DNA from: Fusibacter ferrireducens
Lineage (GTDB): Bacteria; Bacillota; Clostridia; Peptostreptococcales; Acidaminobacteraceae
Reading direction: 5' to 3'
Length of the DNA: 64,000 nt
Assembly: GCF_015352425.1 (NCBI RefSeq)
Contig: NZ_JADKNH010000001.1
Span: forward strand, 1 to 64,000
Below are positions 41,311 to 49,763 of the stretch, one piece after another (the stretch's first letter is position 1; every line of letters starts with the position of its first letter). A program made the translations under genes and the position numbers. A model generated the notes under the pieces. The model was not told the origin of the DNA. It saw only the letters and a list, made by a program, of their open reading frames with translations, and ran no database searches.

Positions 41311-41487
41311 GTGGAAAAAATATTACAAATAAATAAAAATTATTGGAACACAAATTCAGATGAATGGTTTGGTGTTACGGCTTTACCACAATATGGCGTT
41401 CAATTTGTCACTGAAAATGAACTCAATTTGTTTGGAGATGTTGCAGGAAAGAGGATGCTTGAACTAGGCTGTGGCAGTCTCGAATAG
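41311..41487 (+). pseudogene. Methyltransferase N-terminal fragment
   Basis: From GTG 41,311 after AAGGAGA the frame reads NKNYWNTNSDEWFGVTALP and then KRMLELGCGSLE before TAG at 41,485. This is the start of a class I methyltransferase ending inside motif I. The continuation expected after GCGSG is absent downstream, so the gene was cut by a deletion. Confidence 0.75.
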
Positions 41488-41662
41488 TTTATGATACTGA
41501 AACCCTACAAGGAATAGGTACACTTAACGATAAGACAAAGAAAGCAAAAATGCTACCGATATCCTTTGTTTTTAAAGCAAGAAAAGCTAATGATTTGAAC
41601 ATAGTAGAGCAGAAAAAAGAATGATGTTGAGGCGCCATATTCAAGGTGACTTAGATTTAGAA

Positions 41663-41741
41663 GATCAGATAACTTTTCTCTGTATGCACGTTATCTAGAT
41701 CACTTCGATGTTATACCCCTTAAAAGACTATTAGGCGCAGA
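41663..41741 (+). other. Degenerate attC-like sequence outside the array
   Basis: CAGATAAC, then CACGTTATCTAGATCACTTCG and GATGTTATACCCCTT, ending ATTAGGCG, follow the order of an attC left arm (CACG..TTACCTAAATCACTC.GATGTCACAGCCCTT). No right arm or internal hairpin remains. Confidence 0.45.
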
Positions 41742-41756
41742 TTAAGGAGAATAAGA

Positions 41757-42365
41757 GTGAAAAATAAAATTCATGTGGGCATTCTATTGTTTAATGAAGT
41801 TGAAGTGCTTGATTTTGCAGGACCATTCGAGGTCTTTTCCATTGCGACACATTTGAACTCGAATGAGAAAGTATTTCAGGTTAGCACTGTTGGACAAACT
41901 GGAGATATGATACTGGCTCGCAATGGTCTGAAAGTACAGCCGCATTTTAGTTTTTTGAATGCACCAGAATTCGATGTTCTTATTGTTCCAGGAGGATATG
42001 GTGCAGAGGAAATAGAAATTCATAATGATACGATGATCTATTGGATTCAAGAACGAGAAAAACAGGTGAAAATTCTTGCATCAGTATGTACAGGTGCGTT
42101 TCTTTTGGCAGAAGCAGGTTTATTGAATGGAAAGAAAGCGACAACGCATTGGATGGACATTGACAGATTGGAAAAGGAGTATCCCCACATTCAGGTTAAA
42201 CGTTCTGTAAAATATGTCGATGAAGGGCATATAATCACATCGGGTGGTATATCTGCTGGAATAAATATGTCGTTTCATCTTGTGGAAAAGTTATGTAATA
42301 TAGAAATTGCACGGGCAACCGCGAAACGCATGGCATATGAAATCGATTTCAAATCGATACATTGA
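41757..42365 (+). CDS. DJ-1/PfpI-superfamily protein (isonitrile-hydratase/AraC-DJ-1 type)
   Basis: A 202-residue protein from GTG 41,757, after AAGGAGA. VEVLDFAGPFEVFSIA near residue 15, VLIVPGGYGAEEIE near 73 and ASVCTGAFLLAEAGLLNGKK near 100 with the nucleophilic Cys are hallmarks of the DJ-1 branch related to isonitrile hydratase and to the N-terminal domain of GlxA-type regulators. ATTHWMDIDRLEKEYP near 124 and TSGGISAGINMSFHL near 165 complete the fold. Confidence 0.83.
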   Translation: MKNKIHVGILLFNEVEVLDFAGPFEVFSIATHLNSNEKVFQVSTVGQTGDMILARNGLKVQPHFSFLNAPEFDVLIVPGGYGAEEIEIHNDTMIYWIQEREKQVKILASVCTGAFLLAEAGLLNGKKATTHWMDIDRLEKEYPHIQVKRSVKYVDEGHIITSGGISAGINMSFHLVEKLCNIEIARATAKRMAYEIDFKSIH

Positions 42366-42421
42366 TTTAAGATGTATGATTACAGGGATGAAAGATGTTG
42401 AGCATATATAAGGAGGGAAAC

Positions 42422-43321
42422 ATGCTTGAAATTGTATTTAGCGAGAGTGAAAAAGGGTCCATGAAACGGGCAAAAGTCTATGATGAAAAAAAGATGCAGT
42501 CAGGTGTCCCCGCCTATATTGGTGAAAAGCCATCTAAAGCTGAATTAAAAGAACTCTTTAAAGGAAAAGCGATTGGTGGCAATACTCAAGAGGTTGCCTA
42601 TATCGGGTTTTCGTTGGATATGGGTGATATTTCAGGTGAAGTGGATGGTGCCGAACGTCAAAATATGTTTCGAAAATTGTGGGGACGACATGATATTGAC
42701 TCAAATGATCAGGAACAATTTTTCACAAATCAACGTGAAGATCTGGAAAAATTATTGTTAGCAGCAACTGAAGGCACACCCATACGCATTTGGAAGAGTA
42801 ATGCCCCTTACTCAATTTGTGGCTTTTACTATGTTTGCAATCTGCTTAGAAATATAGATTGTGAAGTGAATGTAGTCTCCTTACCGGAATATGTTTTAAA
42901 TTCCAAGAATGAAATTGTGACTTACAGTAATTGGGGCGAGGTAAAATCTGGACAACTCTACACCTTTTTACCTTTAGAAAAAAGATTATCCCAAATGGAA
43001 AAACAGTTGTTGAGTAGTCGGTGGCGAGAACTGGTAGAGGAAAATGCGACGTTGAGAGCTGTAGTAAACGGGAAATTGATTTCAGTTTCTGAAACATTTT
43101 ATGATCACATGATTATAAAAAATATGCCTGATGAAGCTTTTCTCATGGCGCGTCTAATTGGCGGCATTGTGGGTAAATACCAGTGGGGTGTCAGTGATAG
43201 TTGGTATGCGTTGCGTATCGATAAGATGATTGCAGAGGGGCAACTTGTTGTCGTTGAAAACAAGGATGAATCACATCCTTATGGGAAAATTTTAAAGCAA
43301 GTGACTTTAAGTGAGTGCTGA
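42422..43321 (+). CDS. DUF1835/DUF3658-family protein
   Basis: A 299-residue protein from ATG 42,422, after ATAAGGAGGG. YIGFSLDMGDISGEVDG near residue 60, IRIWKSNAPYSICGFYYVC near 125 and the second half (LPLEKRLSQMEKQLLSSRWR, GKYQWGVSDSWYALRID) agree with the two-domain DUF1835-DUF3658 proteins of Firmicutes, whose role is unknown. Full length. Confidence 0.75.
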   Translation: MLEIVFSESEKGSMKRAKVYDEKKMQSGVPAYIGEKPSKAELKELFKGKAIGGNTQEVAYIGFSLDMGDISGEVDGAERQNMFRKLWGRHDIDSNDQEQFFTNQREDLEKLLLAATEGTPIRIWKSNAPYSICGFYYVCNLLRNIDCEVNVVSLPEYVLNSKNEIVTYSNWGEVKSGQLYTFLPLEKRLSQMEKQLLSSRWRELVEENATLRAVVNGKLISVSETFYDHMIIKNMPDEAFLMARLIGGIVGKYQWGVSDSWYALRIDKMIAEGQLVVVENKDESHPYGKILKQVTLSEC

Positions 43322-43400
43322 TATTTTTAAAGTGATATTATTTTCTTTAATTAAAGGGACTCTAATAAAGGCATTCTAAGATTTATGAAAGAGGGGCGTA

Positions 43401-44099
43401 ATGATGCAAAATAATCATATTCAAAAATGCCTTTTAATGGGCGTTTTAACGTTATTAATGATAACGATTGTATTGACAACAGCCTGTGCTAAAAAGGACT
43501 CAGATTCCGATGTAGATGCTGAAAAAGCAGGAGAACAGCCCAAAGAAGAACTTGAGGAAAAACCGGTCATCTATCTATATCCAGAAGCAGAAGCAGAAAT
43601 CAGCGTTAAATTAGATTACTTAGGCAAATTAACTTGTACATATCCTAAATACAATGAAGGGTGGCATGTCATCGCATCTCCAGATGGCACTCTCCATGAT
43701 CCAATAAACCAATATGAATACTCTTACTTATATTGGGAAGGTGTCTCGGATTATGAATGGCCAATGGATCAAGGGTTTGTTGTACGCGGTGAAGATACGG
43801 CTTCGTTTTTAAGAGAAAAATTGAGCTATCTGGGTTTAATCCCCAAAGAATACAATGAATTTATCGTCTATTGGCTGCCGAGAATGGAGAACAACAAGTA
43901 TAACTTAATTACTTTTCCTACAGAAGACTATTCGGGGCAAGCTAAATTGGATATAACACCGACACCGGATTGCCTGATTCGCGTTTTCATGGTTTTTAAA
44001 CCTATGGCTGAAGAGATTGAAATTGAAGAACCAGTATTAATTCCAAATAGTCGAAGCGGTTTTACCGTTGTTGAATGGGGCGGAAGTGAAATTCAATAA
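43401..44099 (+). CDS. Lipoprotein with a conserved 'KPVIYLYPE' domain
   Basis: A 232-residue protein. Signal peptide LLMGVLTLLMITIVLTTACA with lipobox (TTAC) near residue 29, an acidic linker (DSDSDVDAEKAGEQPKEELE), then KPVIYLYPEAEAEISVKLDY and WHVIASPDGTLHDP, a family of secreted proteins found widely in Firmicutes without known function. FYVVWGG-like end (FTVVEWGGSEIQ). GAGGGGCG lies upstream. Surface-anchored. Confidence 0.75.
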   Translation: MMQNNHIQKCLLMGVLTLLMITIVLTTACAKKDSDSDVDAEKAGEQPKEELEEKPVIYLYPEAEAEISVKLDYLGKLTCTYPKYNEGWHVIASPDGTLHDPINQYEYSYLYWEGVSDYEWPMDQGFVVRGEDTASFLREKLSYLGLIPKEYNEFIVYWLPRMENNKYNLITFPTEDYSGQAKLDITPTPDCLIRVFMVFKPMAEEIEIEEPVLIPNSRSGFTVVEWGGSEIQ

Positions 44100-44414
44100 A
44101 AACACAGAAAGGCTTAAAATGAAAAAATAGCACTTTTGAGAGGGCCCCTTTTATAATTGGAATTGCAGTTAGTGGATTCTTAATGATTCAATTTGGGTAT
44201 CTAACCATTATACTTAATTTCATTTCCTTGTTGTTTATTCATTTAGGGCGAGTATAATGGATAAGGGTGTGTTTTCAAAATATACAAATGAAGATCTGCC
44301 AATTGTATTTTGGATTCTATCGATCATCATGTCCATTGTAACAGTGTCTTTGTGCAAGCCATTTGTAAGAATTTTAAAATTGAAATAGGGATATCCTATT
44401 TTGGAGGTGGATAC
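44100..44414. other. Gene-poor stretch with a decayed membrane-protein reading frame
   Basis: Hydrophobic codons in broken frames (for example FLMIQFGYLTIILNFIS near 44,180-44,235, then stops) suggest the remains of a membrane protein gene. No intact frame, attC piece or promoter is clear. Confidence 0.35.
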
Positions 44415-45710
44415 ATGATCTTGAATAAGGCTAAAGCCATCAGTATATTATTTAGCATAGTGCTATTTGTATTTTTAGGTATAATCGGGTCCAATAATTA
44501 TTTGCTTTTTCATAGTATTTCGGAAATTTTTAGCATTTGTATTGCTTTTACAATATTTTCAATTACTTGGAACTCTAAAGAATATATTAAGAACAATTTC
44601 TTGATGATTTTAGGCATTGCGTACCTGTTTATTGGCATTTTGGATTTGCTTCATACGCTTTCATATAAGGGAATGAACATATTTACGGATTATGATTACT
44701 ATGCAAATCAAGTCTGGATTGCAACCCGATTTTTAGAAAGTATTACGATTTTTATCTCATTTATCATTTTGAATTACAAAAAGAAAATAAATACTTATGT
44801 TATTTTTGCCATTTACTTAATTGTGACAACCGCTATTATGCTTTCTATTTTTAATTGGAGGATTTTTCCAATTTGTTTTATTGAAGGCGTAGGCTTAACG
44901 CCTTTCAAAGTGATCAGTGAGTATATCATATCGCTTATTTTAATCATTTCACTGGCATGTTCCCGTTATTATAAAAATACTTTTGATAAACTCACTTATA
45001 ACTATATAGCAGTGTCTATCTTATTTACCATACTCTCTGAACTGGCATTCACTTTTTATGTCAGCAATTATGGATTTTCAAATATGATCGGCCATTTCTT
45101 TAAAATTATCTCCTTCTATTGTATTTATAAAGCACTTATTGAGAAAGGCATTAAAGAACCCAATTATTTAATTTTTAAGGAGCTTCAGAATCAAGTGGAT
45201 ACTGATGGCCTGACGGGTTTGTTTAATCACAGATACTTGTACGATAAACTTGAAGATGAAATTAGGCGTACTCTTAGGACGAAGATTCGTTTTTCTGTCA
45301 TTATATTTGATGTAGATCATTTTAAAAACGTCAACGATCAATTTGGACATTTGAAAGGTGATGAGGTGTTGGTGGGCATTGCAAAAGTTATGAGCCAATT
45401 GACGAGAAATACAGATGTGGTCGGTAGATATGGCGGCGAAGAATTTATGGTAATCCTCCCAGACACAGACATAAATAGTGCGTTTATTGTTGCCGAGAAA
45501 GTGCGTGAGGGTATTTGTCAAATGGATCTCTGCGGCAATGGCACTAAGGTAACCATCAGTGCGGGAATCGCTGAATTTAGCGAGGTCTATGTTGGAGATG
45601 AAGTACTTCCCATTCCCACGCTTGCAGCTAATTTAGTGGATGCTGCTGATCAAAATTTATATAAGGCAAAGACACAAGGGCGAAATATCACATGTGGATT
45701 GGATGAGTAG
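44415..45710 (+). CDS. Membrane-bound diguanylate cyclase (MASE3-like sensor plus GGDEF)
   Basis: A 431-residue protein from ATG 44,415, after GGAGGTGG. Residues 1-250 hold about seven to eight membrane helices with YLFIGILDLLHTLSYKG, the pattern of MASE3 sensors. Residues 265-431 are a GGDEF domain: DGLTGLFNHRYLYDKLEDE, DVDHFKNVNDQFGHLKGD and the active-site YGGEEFMVILP, so synthesis of cyclic di-GMP from GTP is expected. The inhibitory site RxxD is not evident five residues before GGEEF. The signal sensed is unknown. Confidence 0.87.
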   Translation: MILNKAKAISILFSIVLFVFLGIIGSNNYLLFHSISEIFSICIAFTIFSITWNSKEYIKNNFLMILGIAYLFIGILDLLHTLSYKGMNIFTDYDYYANQVWIATRFLESITIFISFIILNYKKKINTYVIFAIYLIVTTAIMLSIFNWRIFPICFIEGVGLTPFKVISEYIISLILIISLACSRYYKNTFDKLTYNYIAVSILFTILSELAFTFYVSNYGFSNMIGHFFKIISFYCIYKALIEKGIKEPNYLIFKELQNQVDTDGLTGLFNHRYLYDKLEDEIRRTLRTKIRFSVIIFDVDHFKNVNDQFGHLKGDEVLVGIAKVMSQLTRNTDVVGRYGGEEFMVILPDTDINSAFIVAEKVREGICQMDLCGNGTKVTISAGIAEFSEVYVGDEVLPIPTLAANLVDAADQNLYKAKTQGRNITCGLDE

Positions 45711-45834
45711 AAGTGAAATCGTGACACAGCGTGCCATGAAATAGAAACCGTCACAATATTGCAACAGGGTTTGCACTATTGTGATATGAGGATTATCCAG
45801 AGGGTGTTTGGACAATATATGGAGGGCAATAGAC

Positions 45835-46140
45835 ATGAAAGTGAGATTAGAAATCATAGAGAGCAAGTGCAGGAGTCACTATCATAAAAAGGGAGAGGTA
45901 TTTATCGTTGAAGATATTTGTCCACCGATCTGTCATGAACTTTGGCACGTGATCTATCCCAATGTCTATGTATTAACAAATAATGGCGTTTTGGATTATG
46001 GGTGTATGAAAGCACAGAAATTCGAGGCAAGATGTCCTGACGGGGGACGTGTTACGATTAGAGGAGAAGCCATTTTAAGTGTGGATACTACTGCGCCCAA
46101 TCAAACTAGTTGCCATGAAACTAAAAATAATATTGACTAA
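45835..46140 (+). CDS. TIGR04076-family small protein
   Basis: A 101-residue Cys-rich protein from ATG 45,835, after TGGAGGGC. VRLEIIESKCRSHYHKKGE, then CPPICHELWHVIYPNVYVL and FEARCPDGGRVTIRGEA, matches the TIGR04076 family, where the Cys residues suggest a metal or redox centre. Function unknown. Confidence 0.8.
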   Translation: MKVRLEIIESKCRSHYHKKGEVFIVEDICPPICHELWHVIYPNVYVLTNNGVLDYGCMKAQKFEARCPDGGRVTIRGEAILSVDTTAPNQTSCHETKNNID

Positions 46141-46196
46141 ATTTCATCAAAACCTGATTTATGTCGCCTTTATATCTCGAAAGGAAATCATACAGC

Positions 46197-47030
46197 ATGT
46201 CCATCCATATGAAATTCTATAATCATGTAAATCCAAAACTCGAAAACTACATAAGTCACTATTGGACCACTGCTGGGGTACTAGATGCAGAAAAATCCTA
46301 TAAAATTTTGCCGATGAATCATATTGACTTGATTATGCCCATAACAGGTGCGTATTATCACATGCCTAAGGCTGGCGTGTTGGAAGACACGACTCAGATC
46401 TTCTTTCGTGGTATGAGAGATCAATCCATTGAAGTTGTACGACATGGCTATGTGGAATGCATTGGCATTTCCTTTAAACCTTGGGGATTCTATCCCTTTA
46501 TCAGAAAGGGCCTTTCTCAGTATCAAAATAAATTAGTGGATTTAAAACTTGAAAATGTAACACTTGCAAATGAGCTCGTGACGATAACAAGGCGTATAGA
46601 TTCTGTAAAAGATGTTGTGAAAATAGAGGCCATCATCGCTGAAATAGAAACGGCTTTGCTCCGCAGTTTAGAAGTAGAATCGTATGATTATGAAGAGACC
46701 CAGCAATTGCTCATGGACCTTTGCAATTCAGAGGGGGATGACATGGAAGTTCTTATAAAGCCATATCCCATAGCTGTCAGAACACTTGAACGCATGTTTA
46801 ATAAATTTATTGGGACCAATCCGCGTACTTTTTATAAAATCAAGCAATTTGAAGAAGCTTCAAGAGCAGTACTCTATGATGGCCAGTCGAGTTTGACGCA
46901 TATTGCCTATGATGCCAATTATTATGATCAAGCTCATTTTTCAAAGGCCTTTAAAAAGTTCACAAGTGATACGCCAAAGCGAGTTCGTCAAAATAAAACG
47001 GTGCTAAAATCTCACATGATTTTCGAGTAA
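46197..47030 (+). CDS. AraC-family transcriptional regulator
   Basis: A 277-residue protein from ATG 46,197, after GAAAGGAAATC. The N-terminal domain (FYNHVNPKLENYISHYWTT, KILPMNHIDLIMPITG, ECIGISFKPWGFYPF) is the DUF6597-type sensor. The C-terminal AraC HTH has VRTLERMFNKFIGTNPRTFYK and LTHIAYDANYYDQAHFSKAF then FKKFTSDTPKRVR. It may control the tautomerase gene that follows. Confidence 0.87.
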   Translation: MSIHMKFYNHVNPKLENYISHYWTTAGVLDAEKSYKILPMNHIDLIMPITGAYYHMPKAGVLEDTTQIFFRGMRDQSIEVVRHGYVECIGISFKPWGFYPFIRKGLSQYQNKLVDLKLENVTLANELVTITRRIDSVKDVVKIEAIIAEIETALLRSLEVESYDYEETQQLLMDLCNSEGDDMEVLIKPYPIAVRTLERMFNKFIGTNPRTFYKIKQFEEASRAVLYDGQSSLTHIAYDANYYDQAHFSKAFKKFTSDTPKRVRQNKTVLKSHMIFE

Positions 47031-47138
47031 TGAGATGTGAGTCATATGAATTGAGTCCTGTCGCAAACGTACAATTTTCAGAGTTAAATATGTGGTAACC
47101 TTGGATTAACCCAATAAATTAAAACAAGGAGAAAACAT

Positions 47139-47345
47139 ATGCCGTTTATAAACCTTACTGTAGGTCCTATGACTCAAGAAAAGAAGAAAGCACTTATTGA
47201 AAAATTAGTGGATGCCTCGATGTCCGTGACAGGGGCTCCAGAGCAATCGCATACAGTGGTCATTCACGAGATGCCTTTAGACGCGCTCAGTATAGGCAAG
47301 ACCACAGTAGAAGAGATGGTGGCTGCAAGAGAAAGCAAGAAGTAG
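47139..47345 (+). CDS. 4-oxalocrotonate tautomerase-family protein
   Basis: A 68-residue protein beginning MPFINL, so that Pro-1 becomes the catalytic base after Met removal. MTQEKKKALIEKLVDA and HTVVIHEMPLDALSIGK complete the family pattern; length is normal. Substrate unknown. ACAAGGAG lies upstream of the ATG. Confidence 0.88.
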   Translation: MPFINLTVGPMTQEKKKALIEKLVDASMSVTGAPEQSHTVVIHEMPLDALSIGKTTVEEMVAARESKK

Positions 47346-47392
47346 TTTATAAAAAATTAAAATTAAAAACTAAATCAATGCGCACCATAGAA

Positions 47393-47434
47393 AAGCAGTT
47401 GCAGATTAAATAACTAATGTGCAACTGCTTTTTT
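47393..47434 (+). terminator. Intrinsic terminator after the tautomerase gene
   Basis: AAGCAGTTGCA pairs with TGCAACTGCTT (11 bp), followed by a T run. Confidence 0.85.
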
Positions 47435-47440
47435 AAACAA

Positions 47441-47856
47441 CAAGATTTGAGCCAAAAGCTGTGCTGAGGTATGTTCACCCTCAAACAGCGTCAGCGAAAA
47501 TCGCTTTGGGGCATTGGAGATGACACAAATGTTGTTCAATGCAACAAGATTTGAGCCAAAAGCTGTGCTGAGGTATGTTCACCCTCAAACAGCGTCAGCG
47601 AAAATCGCTTTGGGGCATCGGAGATGACACAAATGTTGTTCAATGCAACAAGATTTGAGCCAAAAGCTGTGCTGAGGTATGTTCACCCTCAAACAGCGTC
47701 AGCGAAAATCGCTTTGGGGCATCGGAGATGACACAAATGTTGCTCAATGCAACAAGATTTGAGCCAAAAGCTGTGCTGAGGCATGTTCACCCTCAAACAG
47801 CGTCAGCGAAAATCGCTTTGAGGCATCGAAGATGACACAAATGTTGCTCCCTGCAA
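47441..47856 (+). repeat. Four tandem copies of a 104-bp repeat
   Basis: Units begin CAAGATTTGAGCCAAAAGCT at 47,441, 47,545, 47,649 and 47,753, with exact 104-bp spacing and only a few base changes between copies. Each unit holds CGTCAGCGAAAATCGCTTTG, with a short AGCGA / TCGCT hairpin, and ends AAATGTTGTT or AAATGTTGCT. A broken fifth start (GCAAGATTTGACA) follows at about 47,853. A diverged copy is at 30,340. No reading frame spans the units. Confidence 0.92.
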
Positions 47857-47975
47857 GATTTGACAATATATTAGATTAAAATTTCACTAAAAAAAGATTA
47901 CAATCCTATACGTATAATCTAAGATGGGTTAAAATGGAATAGAGTATATATCATGATAACTTGAAAGGAGTTACA

Positions 47976-49574
47976 ATGCCTAAACAAATAACACAATTTA
48001 AGCTATTAGTCGTGACTCCGGCAGATGTCATTCATGAAATGAAAATCATTCAAGAGACTGTCGAGAGCCTCAATCAGATGTATGGTATGATCAATCATGC
48101 GGATATTAAGATTCAGTACTGGTCATTTGACAAGCCAAATCAAAATTTTGTGGCATTTGATGCTGTGATCGCGGTATTTTGGACACAATTGGGTTCAAGC
48201 GATCAGGATCAGATAGATCGCATTAAGACAGAAATAGAAGCGTATTTGAATCATACGGATTCGTTTTTTTTATACTTTAGCGCTTGCCAAGCGAGTCCAC
48301 TTCAAATCGATTCGGATCAGTATAGACAAATTTTAAAGTTCAAATCTAAACATGTAGAGGGGATACAGTATCAAACTTACAGTGATTTGGAGAATTTTAG
48401 AAGGCTTGTTATGAATCAATTGACACTTTATTTTGTGGCGCAATTAAAAGGCCTTCAGAGTTCACTAGAGCCGAAACAGAGTGATCTTAAAATTATAGCT
48501 GTGATAGAAGATCAAATTGTTGAAACCCCAAAGCTCTTTAGACATCGGTTTACGCATTCAAAATTCGTCACAAACTACAAGCAAAAGACATTTGATTTGA
48601 TCCATAAAATCAATACATGCCGTTTATCAGAGACAGATGCTGCGCTAAAAGAGACAACAAATAGTGATTCTTCAGAGGTAGAAGGTAGTTCTAATGCCCC
48701 TTTGATGGGCAATGAAAATCTTCAAAAAATAGCCCATACCATTAGGAATTTGCCGAATACCCATTTGGTAAAATCATTCTTGACGGAGCCCGCGCAAATT
48801 AGGCCTGAAATTCGAGAGGTCATTACTAAATATCTTGAAACTGTAGATCATAAGGTTGAAATCGCTGAATTCTTTAATCTGGGCAATCTCATGGAAAGGC
48901 TTAATCCGCTGAGAGGCGTTCAATACGGTAATACGGCATCTTCTCAGTTGATTGGCAGTGCAAGTGAAAAGGAAAAGTACCAATGGCTCATGGATCTGTA
49001 TGCAAATATAGTCATCTATGAAGCATCCTATGCTTATTTGAAAGAAGTCGATGACTTGTTTTATTTACAGTGTGCAGTGGCAAATGTAGGCAATGGCTAC
49101 GATGAGGAGATCGAAGTCAAATTGTATTTGGATAAGGGCTACTTGTGCAGGCGAGAAAATTTACCTGTGCCTGATGATGGTATATTGGACATTATGAATC
49201 CTTCAGTTGATCTTTTCTTTAAACCGCGTCAAGTAGATAATGTGGCCCCTTATAATGATTATCCTGAAGAGGCGCCGAGTGCAAATCGAACCTCTAGTGG
49301 AGACCATGGTCTGAACAGGCGGCAAAAGGCAAAGGGCAAACGCGATATTTACCAAAAGAAAATGGAAACCTTTTTTTGCTATGCCTACCATCAAGAAGGA
49401 AAATTTGATGTTTTAACTTTCTCTTTGCCTGTCATTGATCCGAACACGCAGATCGCTTTTCCGAGCTATTTGGTCTTTAAGAGAGCACCTAGACGCATGA
49501 GATACGAAATGCGATCAAAGCATATGACAGAAGTAATTCAAGGAGAAATGAACATCATACGTGCTGACAGATGA
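47976..49574 (+). CDS. DUF4062-like N-terminal domain protein of unknown function
   Basis: A 532-residue protein from ATG 47,976, after AAAGGAG. The first 150 residues (LLVVTPADVIHEMKIIQETV, then FDAVIAVFWTQLGSSDQDQ) resemble the DUF4062 domain, a Rossmann-like module common at the N-terminus of large signalling or conflict proteins, though diverged. The rest is unassigned: a helical middle (HTIRNLPNTHLVKSFLTEP) and a C-terminal beta-rich part (LYLDKGYLCRRENLPVPDDG, YLVFKRAPRRMRYEM). Next gene on the same strand is a nuclease-like protein, 189 bp downstream. Confidence 0.55.
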   Translation: MPKQITQFKLLVVTPADVIHEMKIIQETVESLNQMYGMINHADIKIQYWSFDKPNQNFVAFDAVIAVFWTQLGSSDQDQIDRIKTEIEAYLNHTDSFFLYFSACQASPLQIDSDQYRQILKFKSKHVEGIQYQTYSDLENFRRLVMNQLTLYFVAQLKGLQSSLEPKQSDLKIIAVIEDQIVETPKLFRHRFTHSKFVTNYKQKTFDLIHKINTCRLSETDAALKETTNSDSSEVEGSSNAPLMGNENLQKIAHTIRNLPNTHLVKSFLTEPAQIRPEIREVITKYLETVDHKVEIAEFFNLGNLMERLNPLRGVQYGNTASSQLIGSASEKEKYQWLMDLYANIVIYEASYAYLKEVDDLFYLQCAVANVGNGYDEEIEVKLYLDKGYLCRRENLPVPDDGILDIMNPSVDLFFKPRQVDNVAPYNDYPEEAPSANRTSSGDHGLNRRQKAKGKRDIYQKKMETFFCYAYHQEGKFDVLTFSLPVIDPNTQIAFPSYLVFKRAPRRMRYEMRSKHMTEVIQGEMNIIRADR

Positions 49575-49672
49575 TGGGCCCATGCGTGATCAACATATGT
49601 AAATATATGGATATCCACGTGATTGTCATTAATCAAAATGCATATGAGATAGCATACAATCAGATCTAAGAT

Positions 49673-49720
49673 AAAAAGCTAAAAACCTAAAAACCTAAAA
49701 ACCTAAAAAGCAAAAAGATT
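49673..49720 (+). repeat. Short 8-bp tandem repeat
   Basis: Three perfect AAAAACCT units flanked by AAAAAGCT and AAAAAGC-like units, in the gap between the two large genes. Slippage-prone; it could vary promoter spacing of the next gene. Confidence 0.7.
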
Positions 49721-49763
49721 TTGGATTTTGAAATAGAATCGTATCATCGCAGGAGGTATCTGG

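Noticed and set aside
41112-41336. 74-residue membrane-like reading frame
   Set aside because: It has one hydrophobic stretch but no clear ribosome site, and overlaps the start of the methyltransferase fragment; not listed as a gene.
47441-47856. Tandem repeat as a protein-coding repeat domain
   Set aside because: A 104-bp unit is not a multiple of three, and all frames contain stops.
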